NCBI GenBank assembly: GCA_950295325.1
Contig: OX485809.1
Coordinates: 4,590,001-4,654,000 of the forward strand
Source: Polytrichum commune
Taxonomy: Eukaryota > Streptophyta > Polytrichopsida > Polytrichales > Polytrichaceae
Direction of reading: 5' to 3'
Length of the DNA stretch: 64,000 nt
The stretch's first letter is position 1. The number at the start of each line of letters is the position of its first letter. The notes beneath the pieces were generated by a model, which saw only the letters and a list, made by a program, of their open reading frames with translations, was not told the DNA's origin and made no database searches. Shown here piece by piece: positions 43,874 to 55,060 of the stretch. Position numbers and translations under genes: made by a program.

Positions 43874-46170
43874 CTATAAGCCTAACAACATTCTAACTTG
43901 AGCCTTCATGTCGTCTTTCTCAAGCACTCCAAGCTCCATAGCTACTTTCAAGTTATTGATTTTGGCGGTTATTGTCCTTGCCTCAAGTAGGTTGTTGCGC
44001 TTCAACAAATCAATCTCCAACATCCTAGCCATAGTTATCGTGCTTTTGACTTGTGTTGCAAGCAATTCTCCCTTGGTAGGAGCCTTATTGCAATGTGATC
44101 CCAACACCGATGACATTGCGATTGATGTGGACATAGTGTTTGTTAGAGTTGAAGGTGGAGGTGGATTGTTCCCATGGATATTGGCAAAGGAGCATCACGA
44201 GGTCACCCATTGTCATAGATGAAATCTTGACGACGTTTGAGCACATTTCTATTAACATTAAATGTTCTAAGTTTAAAATCTCATCACTTTGCAGTATTCC
44301 CTTGCCACTATGTTCATCATTGGCATCCCGGTCTTGTCATCTTTGAAGTTGTCTTGCAACATGTATCTTCTACTAGCTCATTTGTGGGGTAGACAACACA
44401 AAAGTGTACCCACACTCTCCTTCAAATGGCATCCGGTATGATTTGAGTTATATTTTTCCTTCTTCTTGAATAAGCCTCAAACCCTTGGTAATAGGTGGTC
44501 AACACAATATTCAATCGAGGTGTCTCCATCATGGGTCGAAAGGTTTTCTCTTTCATGGGCACATTTGCTCTTTTTCTTTCTAGATTTCTCAATTGCAAAA
44601 GCGTCATCACTTATACCATGAACCATTCGACAATCCTCATATATTGAATTTTTTTTCCAAACATTGAACATCATTTCAACTAATGATTGGACTTATTGAG
44701 GTCCACACTCATATGCCATCTTTCAAAGGGGATGGAGCTCAACCCCTGTCATTCTTTGCATTGGAAGGGCCTTTCTACAATAATCACCGCACCACACATA
44801 CTCCATCCAATACATCAATAAACTTGCAAGACTAATTCATTTGGGTGAGGTCATAAGCCCAAAAGGCGGTTTGTAATAAAGAGGTGTCAAATAATGGGTC
44901 AGTGTATGGCGTAATCATTCCTCTCATTGCGCTAGTTATCCCCCAATACAACTCCCCCAAATTAGCCCTCATTAGCAAGGCAAATAGAGCAACACAAATA
45001 TATGAGGGGACATAGTATCTTTGAGGATTATGTCTTCTTTGAAACTCTCTAATTCTAACCAAAAAGTATGACAAATGGATTTGTGTATAAATTGTTTCCT
45101 CTTTGTCCATGAATCCATCTTTGTCTTACAATCTTGAGCACAACAAAAGGCAACATGCTCGGTGGAAGATGCCACAAAGAACCTCCAAGATCTATTAATA
45201 TAATATAAGGTTTGAAAAATGCGGAAATGAAATTGAGGCTCCAACACCTTCTTGGCATCATCCATGAACCTATCCATAAGGGTAGGCCAAATGCTTTCCA
45301 CAATAATGCAATTAGGCAAGCCAAGTACGATCCCTACAAACTCACCAAGGATTTGGGTGCCTATGGGGAATGACCCAAATTACTCCATCTTTGCCACATG
45401 CGATAAAGACACAAATAAGAAACATTGTGTACATACATAAACTTGTGCAAGTTGTGGCAATGACTTATCCGTTTAGAATGGAGTTTATGGATTTGAATCA
45501 CACACCCCAAAAATAAGCATAGGCAAGTTAACATGCGAAAACCAAGCTCTTAGGATGGAGTTCATGGATTAGAATCACACCCAAAAAAAAAAATAGCATT
45601 GGTCCAAGTTCTCGATTCACATGAAAGAATTCAAGCTTTTAGAAAGGAGTTCATGGATTTAAAATTACACCCAATAATTTAGCATAGGTGCGAGTTCTCA
45701 ATTCACACGAAAGAATTCAAACCCTTAAGAATGGAGTTCATGCATTTCAAACACACACCAAAAATTCAACATAGGAGACAAAATTGAACATATGTGGACT
45801 ATGATAGAATGAAACAAATGGGCTCCAAAATGGAGAAAATGTAATAAATCATAGTCATATACAAAAGTTGGTGATTGTTGTTAATGTGCATGAATGCACA
45901 TCCACATGTTGGAACCCTAATCCATTTACTTCATTCAAATTCAACCTCGATTTGAATTCATCATACACGGTTATGTAGAAATTGGTGGAATTCTTCAATT
46001 CCGTATCACTTCCTCCCTCATGGTCGCCATTTGCATCCACCACTGCGTCATCTCCCTTCACCCCAACATTAGGCGCACTCTTCCCCTCGCTCTCATCCTC
46101 CACAACCTTCACCGTAGTTTGATGAGGCGTTGAATTGGCCGCCTTTTGTTGCCTCGATGTTGTAGTGACA
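43874..46170 (-). pseudogene. Decayed gene of unknown family
   Basis: A string of open stretches on the minus strand looks like one broken gene. It comprises an acidic segment at 46112-45855 (VKVVEDESEGKSAPN..), a 115-codon stretch at 45319-44972 (LPNCIIVESIWPTLMDRF..), an overlapping frame at 45110-44832 (VPSYICVALFALLMRANLG..) that continues it after a frameshift near 45060, Lys/Arg-rich pieces at 44674-44422, and a helical C-terminal-like piece at 44134-43874 (MARMLEIDLLKRNN..). I do not recognise a family. It could be a transposon accessory gene, given the repeats around it. Confidence 0.35.
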
Positions 46171-46580
46171 ATGCCGGTTTTGATGATGACGATGATGTTA
46201 CCTTGAACTACGCTAGAGATCGGTGATGGTGCTGAGTTGGTTCAATGCTAGTTGTTGAAGAAACAAAACACACACCCAATTCCTGCAATCCACACTGAAC
46301 ACCCGACCCAGCACACCCCTGACCCTCAAGAATTCCAACTCACCCGGCGGTGAGAAGGATCGAATTGGCAACAGCCCAACAACCACTCATCTTCAGATGT
46401 GAGATCAGGCAGAGTCACCGAACACAGGCACGTTGAACTCCTAATAACTCGGCACACTAGATCGGCACATAAATAAAAGGGAAAGAGAGCACCAGGATGA
46501 TCGGTTGTGGAGCCTGGTGCCAATTGCATTAAGTGCGGCTGCAGCTTGCTTTAACCTTCCGGCATGCCTCTCCTCCCAGC

Positions 46581-47240
46581 CAGAGTTCGGGAAGTTTTTG
46601 AAGCCTTAGTGGCTTATTGCCGGTAGTTGCTACAAAGGGTCGGATTTTTTCCACTTTACATCGGCAAGAGCCGGTCTTTTGTAAAATCAATCGGCCAATT
46701 GCCTATATTTTCATATTTTCATTGGCCAATATCCGATTAAATGGAATTCATATCGGCACTAATTGTTTAAAAAATGTATGAAAAGTTATTAGAGATCATT
46801 TCTTAGTATAAAATCTTGAATAAGTGAAAAGAAAAGCATGTTCAAAACTTTAAAGTTGAAGAGTTAATATCCTTGGCAGGAATTGAACCTAGCAATGCCT
46901 TCACCGCTTGAAGGCCAAGGGTCCCCCAATTCTTCATAGAAGCAATTGGATTTGGTCATGGAAAGGTTGCATAATTCAAAAAGTTTAAGGTTTAGGGTAC
47001 TTCCTCAAGTGCATCATCAGATGCCCCATACAAATAGCGCTATGGATGCTTCCAGTTGAAATCCAGTAACTCACAAGAAGAATCGGCTACATTTCCGGGA
47101 CATTTTCTAGTCCATCGGCTAATTGCCGGAGGATTGAAATTACAGTCGGATTGCCATCCGATGGTTGGAAATTTGGACCGGCCATGAGGGGAAATCCATT
47201 GGTTGATAATGAACTAGCCGTCGGTTTTCCCCGAACATAG
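46581..47240. mobile_element. hAT-type MITE, copy 1 (660 bp)
   Basis: The element starts CAGAGTTCGGGAAG and ends ..CCCCGAACATAG, whose complement CTATGTTCGGGG pairs imperfectly with the start. It is flanked by a perfect 8-bp direct repeat, ctcccagc (46573-46580 and 47241-47248), as expected for hAT transposition. There is no transposase. A second copy of the same 660-bp length is at 51967-52626 in the same orientation, differing at roughly 30 positions by eye. It carries a tRNA-like segment on the minus strand. Confidence 0.88.
46871..46920 (-). ncRNA. tRNA-like segment without anticodon arm, inside hAT MITE copy 1
   Basis: On the minus strand, 7-bp ends CCTTGGC and GCCAAGG pair like an acceptor stem. 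CCTTC..GAAGG with loop AAGCGGT resembles a D arm, and AGGTTCAATTCCT forms a T-arm-like hairpin with a B-box match, GGTTCAATTCC. The anticodon arm is absent, so it is not a working tRNA. It could be a truncated tRNA relic or a Pol III promoter relic. Confidence 0.5.
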
Positions 47241-47248
47241 CTCCCAGC

Positions 47249-48400
47249 TCGTCCTTCGTACCTCGTCTACTTCTCTCCCCTCCCTTGTCCTCTAGTGCCT
47301 CACAATGAGCAGCTAGTGCATGGCGATGTCGGGGTGCGACTTGTTCACAACCAGATCTGCCCACCTAACGCTCGCTCCACCGCTGCTACCAGCTCCCCAC
47401 CCCTTCCGCACAAGCACACTCATGCACCCACCCACAAAATTCTAAGACGAGGCATTGCTTCCACCTCTGCCTGTGAGTCTCCCCCTCGGGCTTGCATAAT
47501 GAGCTCTTCCACTTCCACCACATGAGACCCCTCCCTCCTTCTTTTTTTGTTTTTCGCGCTGCCCGGCACCTTCGGGCCGCCCGAGGAAAAAAACGGTTCT
47601 TTGACCTTTTTTCCTTCCTAGCTTTCACTCTTCCACACCTAACAATTGCACTTACCTTTTTATATTTTAATTTCTTTCATTTTCTCTCTTTGCAAGGGCG
47701 AGGTCAACCTCTTTAATTTGCCTTTTCACTTCCCGAAATTTGTGTTAGGGTTAATTAACATGTGAGCACATTTTTAGGGCTCACACTAAACCCTAGAACC
47801 AGATGATATGTGGCCCTAGATGAATCAAAGCGGATGAATGAAATCCGCCTATTTCATAAATCATCCGGGTAAAAATCCTCCTCCTCAAAATGGTTGCCGG
47901 TTGAAATCCGTTTTCTTTTTAGAAGCACCGGTTTCACATCCTCCACTTTCCCAATTCAACCAGACTTTTCACAACACCAACCGGCTGCCATTACACTGAA
48001 TACCGGTTCTCCCCGGACATTGATTCAAGTGTCCAGTCATTCCTTCACATTGGTGAAGGATAAAAGACCTGTATGTTTGAAATGGGGATCCTCTCACTAC
48101 CCACATTGGAGTTAAAAACACATGCCAGAACCCCTACTTACCTTCACAGAATCTGGGGTGCTTCTCTCAAACACCATCTTTACCATCAACGGATACCTTC
48201 ATTTCGGTACACCCACCAGCCATTCTCTCTACCTTCAACCCTCGTTCTCCTCATCCAAAAGCATCCGAAACCCGGTTCACAACATTTCTCAAGAATAAAT
48301 TCGTCAATTGTGCAACATTTTGATGGTGGAGCCAGCCAAAGATTCAAAAGGACGAAGACAAACAAGATTGGAAATAATAGAGGCACAAGTCCAAGCTATA
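47249..48400. other. Intergenic, no gene seen
   Basis: Pyrimidine-rich plus strand with several short open frames of low complexity (His/Pro/Ser-rich) and no recognisable domain. Nothing further supported. Confidence 0.4.
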
Positions 48401-51168
48401 CACTAGGGTCCAAGGCACAATGGCGTTTTTGGTTTCCCAGCGGAAAAAAATTCAAGTATGCCCACTTTGAAAGCCCCTAGAGAGATCAAAAATTGGTATT
48501 TTACCTTGAAATTTTTACCATGAACCTCAAATCAAATTGTTAGTATGCCTACCAAACTCCAAAGCCAAATAATTCACCAAAAAAAAGTTATCCAAAATCT
48601 ACCAATATAGGTAGTTGTAGAAAAGTTTCACTCCTACCAACTTCGACAACCTCCCAACAATTGAAAAAAAAATCATTACTTTGATGTATTTTTGATAGAA
48701 ATTGATTTGTGTTAGTAATATATGGTAAAAATATCAAGTCTAAAAGATTAGTTAAAAAAGAAGATATGCCCAATCTACCAACATGTGTTATTTTGCAGTA
48801 TGCTTGTGAAAATCATTTTCACTACAACCAACTTTGACACCCTCCCAATGGCTAAAAAATGACCCATTTGCCATGAAATTCTTGTCACAAGATAAGCTAC
48901 ATGTTAATGACAAGTGTGCCAAAATTCAAGCTCAAAAAACTTACACAAAAAATAAAGAACATCCAAATTTAACTGTGCGCACTTGTCACATCCCAATAAA
49001 TACACTTGCTAAGAATTTGAACACCACATACGCATGAAGGAGCTTTTGTTCTCTACATCAATGTTTGTTTTGAGAGTTGTGCCAAAGTTCAAGCTCAAAA
49101 AGCTTACACACAAAAAAAACTCACAATCTACCAATGTGTATGTCCTCCACTTGTCTCTATCACTACTTGTAACCTAATAGGCATGGAATGACATAGCAAA
49201 AGGAGCTTTTGACCACTAATAATCTTCCACACTCTTGCAATAACTATTCTTAAGTCATTTGTATTTTTAGGGCATATTGAACCATGTTAAACTGCATCTT
49301 TCAAAATCTTCCAACGATTCTCAATTGGATTGAGATCAGGAGAGTTTGCGGGCCAGTTAAGCTTCTCTAGACGGTGTGCTTGCCTCCATTCTTCACATAG
49401 TTTGCTTCTATGGACAAGTGCACCATCTTCCATGAGTAATCTTTGTGGTACTTTTTCCATAAAATGAAGTAACTCCCCATTGTAAACCACTTCAACAAAA
49501 TCCTTTGCAGAGCGCCGATTTTTGGGCATAAAAACAAGTTGTGACTTCTGCCCTCCAGAAAATGCATCCCAAATTATCAAAGAAGTCCTCCCACTCTTGA
49601 AAGTTGAAACTATACAACTTGAAGCATAACGCTCATACACAGTTCTCAAAACATGAATTTGTCTAGAGTTTTTCCAACTTCAAAAGTGGACTCATCTGTC
49701 CAAACAACTTGCTCCTAATCTTCTGGACTCCATCGACAATACTTTTGAGCAAAAGCCAACCGTTGAGACATATGGCGAGATGTCAAAAAATGTTTTTGAC
49801 TGCAGTTCGACTGTGAATGCTACTATCATGTAAAGCCTTTCGAATAGTGTTTCTACGTACTTTAGTAGGACACATATTAGTAATGTCAGAGAGCGTGATT
49901 CAACGATCAGCTTGTAAAACACGTTTTATACCATGAACATCTCTATCAATAAGTTTTTTTCCATATTTTTTAGCACACGTTTTGTTTTTGTAGGTTCTAT
50001 TTTCTCAAAATTTCTTCACCAACCTTTGAATTGTTCTAACATGGACTCCAACAATAGTTGCAATTTCAACTCCTTTCTTCCCTCCATTACTCAAACCCAC
50101 AATACGTGCACGAATTTCATCTGAAATAGCCATCAATCACAACTTTTAATCTGAGAATTTGATCTAAAATTTTAACTACCTAACCACATGTCCATATATG
50201 CTCCCCTTCCAAATCAATCTTGATGTGCATAATGTGCTCCCAAATCAGCTTGTGCATACCTTCACTCCCAAACTAGTATGTGTAGATATTTCCTCTCAAA
50301 TGAACCCCCATGTCCATACTCTTACTCCCACATCACCATGTGCATACCTTTGCTTTTAAATAAACCCTCTCAAATCATCACACATTCTACAAGTCACTTA
50401 TGATATTCAACTCTCAAAACAAGCATTGATGTAGAGAACATTTGGATGTTTTTTATTTTTTGTGTAAGTTTTTTGAGCTTGAATTTTGGCACAACTCTCA
50501 AAACAAGAATTGATGTAGAGAACAAAAGCTCCTTCATGCGTATGTGGTGTTCAAATTCTTAGCAAGTGTATTAATTGGGATGTGACAAGTGTGCACAGTT
50601 AAATTTGGATGTTCTTGATTTTTTGTGTAAGTTTTTTGAGCTTGAATTTTGGCACACTTATCATTAACATGTAGCTTATCTTGTGACAAGAATTTCATGG
50701 CAAATGGGTCATTTTTTAGCCATTGGGAGGGTGTCAAAGTTGGTTGTAGTGAAAATGATTTTCACAAGGATACCGCAAAATAACACATGTTGGTAGATTG
50801 GGAATATTTTTTTTTTACTAATCTTTTAGACTTGATATTTTTACCATATATTACTAACACAAATCATTTTCTACCAAAAAAACATCAAAGTAAGGAATTT
50901 TTTTTCAATTCTTGGGAGGCTGTTGAAGTTGGTAGGAGTGAATTTTTTTCCACAACTACCTATATTGGTAGATTTTGAATAAATTTTTTTTGGTGAATTA
51001 TTTGGCTTTGAAGTTTGGTTGGCATACTAACAACTTGATTTCAGGTTCATGGTAAAAATTTCAATGTAAAATACCAATTTTTGATCTCTCTAGAGGCTTT
51101 CAAAGTGAACATACTTGAATTTTTTCCACTGGGAACCCAAAAACGCCATTATGCCTTGGACCCTACTG
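48401..51168. mobile_element. Tc1-type DNA transposon, 2.77 kb, long terminal inverted repeats, decayed
   Basis: Ends are CACTAGGGTCCAAGGCA and its near-complement TGCCTTGGACCCTACTG, each flanked by TA, the Tc1/mariner target site. The inverted repeats are very long: 48401 to about 49120 matches about 50410 to 51168 in reverse with scattered changes. The centre holds a broken transposase gene on the minus strand. The element lies between the two hAT MITEs, 1.15 kb and 0.8 kb from them. Confidence 0.88.
49287..50133 (-). pseudogene. Tc1-type (DD34E) transposase, broken
   Basis: The start at 50133 begins MAISDEIRARIVGLSNGG and continues with VEIATIVGVHVRTIQRLVKKF, a helix-turn-helix of the Tc1 type. 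Then come stop codons and at least one frameshift. From 49649 the frame is open again and holds the catalytic core: MEDGALVHRS (second Asp) and NWPANSPDLNPIEN (final Glu). Exactly 34 residues separate that Asp and Glu, so it is DD34E rather than the DD39D usual for plant mariner-like elements. It cannot make an active enzyme as it stands. Confidence 0.85.
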
Positions 51169-51966
51169 TACATGTGCGAATGAGTATGACATCCGAAACA
51201 TGAGACACTGTACCAACCAACACAAAGCATGACGTGACTTCAAACTGAATAGTCAAACAACTCCGCCAAACAATATTCCACGAAATTCAGTTTTCTATGT
51301 TATGCAAAATCTAAGCATTCACACAAACAAACTAGAGATATATGAAACATATGAAAAAGGACCTTGTAACTTCACATACCATATATTTTTTCCGTCTCCA
51401 ACTTCACCGGTCCTTGCTAATAGTCACCGGTGTATCTATTATATACACCGGTGACTATTACAGTAACCAGTGTATCAATCAGAGCTTCCACCTGTTGCCA
51501 AAGTCATATTCAAATCAACTTCCATGATAAAATAAAATACGATCATTGTTGAAGGTTCCTCAAGGAGATTGATTGCCATTTTATTAACATGTTGTTTTCA
51601 ATAAATTTAAAAAAAAAAAATCTGCATACATAATAAAATCTAAGGCCACTAGCACAACTCACCTGCTCATGAGAAACCACTATCTCCAGCTTCACCTTTG
51701 TAAGAAAGCTGTCTCCAGCATGCATGCTCAGTGCCGGTGATTGACAAAGAAAACTTTTCGTGTCAGTTGTGCACCTTCAAATCATCTGTGGGAGTATCTC
51801 CACAACCCAAGTACAGGATTGGAAACATACTGTAATCGAGGTTTTCAAGGTTGGCAAATTTATAATGCCATACATACACAAGAGAAGAAAGTTGAAATTG
51901 AATACTACCAATGACCTATATCAGTACTACCCCTGATGTCTACCTCTAATGTACTACACCTAGATC
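51169..51966. other. Intergenic between Tc1 element and hAT MITE
   Basis: No gene. It contains the 41-bp palindrome at 51419-51459 and otherwise unremarkable AT-rich DNA. Confidence 0.4.
51419..51459. repeat. Perfect 17-bp inverted repeat (hairpin)
   Basis: Arms aatagtcaccggtgtat and atacaccggtgactatt are exact complements around a 7-base centre. A third, partial copy of the arm (cagtaaccagtgtatc) follows at about 51461-51476. It is AT-rich apart from the CACCGGTG core. No family recognised. Confidence 0.85.
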
Positions 51967-52626
51967 CAGAGTTCGGGAAGTTTTTGAAGCTTTAGTGGCT
52001 AATTGCCGGTAGTTGCAACAAACGGTCGGATTTTTTCCATTTTACATCGGCAAGAGCCGGTCTTTTGTAAAATCAATCGGCCAATTGCCTATATTTTCAT
52101 ATTTTCATTGACCAATATCCGATTAAATGGAATTCATATCGGCACTAAGTGTTTAAAAAATGTATGAAAAGCTATTAGAAATCATTTCTTAGTACAAAAT
52201 CTTGAATAAGTGAAAAGAAAGGCATGTTCAAAACTTTAAATTTGAAGAGTTAATATCCTTGGCAGGAATTGAACCTAGCAATGCCTTCACCGCTTGAAAG
52301 CCAAGGGTCCCCCAATTCTTCATAGAAGCAATTGGATTTGGTCATGGAAAGGTTGCATAATTCAAAAAGTTTAAGGTTTAGGGTACTTCCTCAAGTGCAT
52401 CATCAGATGCCCTAGACAAATAGCGCTCTGGATGCTTTTGGCTAAAATCCAGTAACTCACAAGAAGAATCGGCTACATTTCCGGAACATTTTCTGGTCCA
52501 TCGGCTATTTGCCGGAGGATTGAAATTACAGACGGATTGCCATCCGATGGTTGGAAATTTGGACCGGCCATGAGGGGAAATCCATCGGCTGATAATGAAC
52601 TAGCCGTCGGTTTTCCCCAAACATAG
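51967..52626. mobile_element. hAT-type MITE, copy 2 (660 bp)
   Basis: Same termini and length as 46581-47240, flanked by its own perfect 8-bp target duplication, cctagatc (51959-51966 and 52627-52634). The two different target duplications show two independent insertions rather than a local duplication. Confidence 0.88.
52257..52306 (-). ncRNA. tRNA-like segment inside hAT MITE copy 2
   Basis: Same 50-nt tRNA-like fold as in copy 1, with the B box GGTTCAATTCC and acceptor-like ends unchanged and one substitution in the D-arm-like stem. Confidence 0.45.
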
Positions 52627-52634
52627 CCTAGATC

Positions 52635-53730
52635 CCAGCTTTAAGGAAATCAGATATAAGAATTCAGACAGGATGTGGCTGCAGGCTCACTCCAGGAGAT
52701 CCAAAAGCATTTTCAGCTGTTTCACAAAAAAACAGACTCCTTGCCTACGCATGTATCTCCTCTGCTCTTAACAAGACTCCTTTGCAAAATTACTTGCTGA
52801 AAGAGGTCCTCCTATCACTAAATCTCGTAACAATAACAGGAGAACCATGCTACTGTTCAGCAAACTACACTGATGAATTTCTTGTAAGCAGATGTGTACT
52901 TAAATTCTTGAAGACATAACCAAGAAAGCCACAACTAAACTAAACCCAAAGAGAGAAGTCATGAGAGCCCTTACCATCCAAAGATGCCGGCATTTTCGCA
53001 TTTTCCACCTTGCAAGCAAGGTAAAGATCCTTCGCTCTTTTAAAGTCACACAACCGCAGAGCAAGGAATTCCTTTTCCATTGAAAGGAACTCTGTCCTCC
53101 TTCATCCACAGCGTGAGTTTTTGAAAATCAACAGCCTTTCCTTTTCCCGAAAGCCATGACATGACTGGCACGAGTATAGAGTGCCAAGGCTCGTGGATTA
53201 GGCACATACCAATAAATCCAAGAACAGCACTTGCATTGTTGTGGCTTTTCAAGACATCAAACAATCATGTAATGATGTTGGGACCTCCAGGTGATTGACG
53301 TCCACAGAAGGCAACTCCAACCCTGTAAACCAAAGAAAAGTCACAAGCTCAGCAAATACAAGGTAATCCCCTACAGCTTATTTCGTCCAACAACGAAGGA
53401 AGGAAGAGGACGAATAAGAGGAAAAGCCCCAATTCCCAAATTGAAAACACAAAATTGATTGCGAAGGACATACTAATTTCTATAATTGGATTCTTCAACC
53501 AGATTCCCTTGCCGTGAGGGTTTCTCACAAAATGCAAGGTCAGCTTCGTCAAGAACTGTTATGCATACAAACCTAAGAGGAGCGTGCTTGACCACAGTAG
53601 TAGACTCATAGCTTGGTATCAATTGCACCAAGGGCTGGCCACATGTGTCAGGATACGCCCGTGTGAGCCCAAAAGGGTGCCCACATTTAGTCTTAGACCC
53701 TTGAAACGTTAGTTGATGCACTTTGAAGTA
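52635..53730 (-). other. Possible exon remnants, unknown gene
   Basis: The minus strand has stretches that look like old coding exons. One at about 53100-52970 reads FLSMEKEFLALRLCDFKRAK, then DLYLACKVENAKMPASLDG, ending at a GT donor (ggatg|gtaagg). Others lie at 53264-53110 (ASAVLGFIGMCLIHEPWH..) and 53720-53480 (YPDTCGQPLVQLIPSYES..). I do not recognise a family, and stops separate the pieces, so this may be a decayed gene. Confidence 0.3.
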
Positions 53731-54880
53731 GCATGTTACTTCACAAAAATATAAAAAGAGTGAAATGTTAGTCTTAGAAGTACCATGTTGTAAGAGGCTA
53801 GGATGTGAGTTGTTATTGTGTTTTTACCTTCGGAAGGATTTGAGTGAATGAGGATAGGTAAGGAGAACTTGGATTGAGTAGTTAGTAAGTAGGCTAGTAC
53901 AAATGGATGGAGACAACCAAAGTGACTCAAGAGGCAAGTGCATTCGAATTGGGATGAATGGAGGATCACATGGAGCGCACAAGTGGACCACCTCATCATG
54001 GCCACTTAATGGGGAAGGCCCAAGGAAGAATGCAAGGTGGAGGATAAGCAAATTCTCAAAGCACCAATCAAATCACGAGTTAAGCATCGTGGTTTGAATT
54101 AAGTGGTGAGCGACGATTTGGGAAAGTAAGGGGAGAAAGTTATGGCGGCGGAAAGCGAAGAAGGCTAAGTTTGGATTGAAGCATCCCAAGTTTGGTAAAG
54201 TGTGGTAGGTAGAAAGCCAAGGCTAGTTAAATGTTCGAATTAGGATCCTTGTTGATCATTTGAGGGAGGAAGGCTTAGAAGATAGGATTGGCGCCTACTA
54301 AGTAGGAGGAAATCTCAAGGGCTTATCGTGAGCCTTGAGGGTGCTCACCCCCTCAAGCTTACTATATAATCCCTCATTCTTCCCTCACTCATCCTCTCTT
54401 TCCTTTGTGCTCTAAGGCACCCCACGAGTTATAAGTGTGGGTGTGGGAAGCCATATTGGAGCACATGTGTGTGCTTAGTTTTTAGTTTGAGAGCCAAGGC
54501 TTGTTAGCCTTGAAGAGGGCTTGACCTCTTGGTAGAATTAGTGTTGACGTGAAGGATTTTAAAGTTAATTCATGATTCCAATTTGTGGTACTTTAAGTTC
54601 ATGTTTTGAATACACGTGGTTGCCAGTTCCATGTTTAAGAGTTGAGCACTTGATGTTGTGATGAGTGCAAAAATATACTTGTGTGGATTAGTTAGTCTTA
54701 GTGAAGTTAGGAAATTCTCTCTCCCCCTCTCCTCTCTAGGATTTTAGGATTTTAGGATTAGAGAAGAATTGTGTGATTAGAAAGGGGTTGTTAGTAGAAT
54801 TAGGGAAATTAGGTAGGAAGATTAGTTAAGGGCTTGAATAATTAGTGAGGTAGTTGGGGATTACAACTACAAAGTTGTGG
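53731..54880. other. Intergenic, possible old LTR or unit promoter
   Basis: No gene. A tataa box (actatataatccctc, about 54360) followed by pyrimidine-rich sequence resembles an LTR promoter, but I could not find matching LTR ends or a primer binding site. Confidence 0.3.
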
Positions 54881-55060
54881 GTTTATGAAGGAGCTGGGTT
54901 TGTTTAGTTAGAAGCTAAGGAGCTGGGTTCATGAAGGAGCTGGGTTTATGAAGGAGCTGGGTTTGTTTAGTTAGAAGCTAAGAAGCTGGGTTTATGAAGG
55001 AGCTGGGTTTATGTAATTAGAAAGTAAAGAGATGGGTTCATGAAGGAGCTTAGTAGATAG
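54880..55060. repeat. Minisatellite with ggagctgggtttatgaa units
   Basis: The phrase (a/g)gagctgggtt(t/c)atgaa recurs at least seven times. A longer period of about 70 bp includes gtttagttagaagctaag. Typical slippage array with no function seen. Confidence 0.85.

Noticed and set aside
46871-46920. A functional tRNA gene
   Set aside because: There is no anticodon arm and the segment is too short (50 nt).
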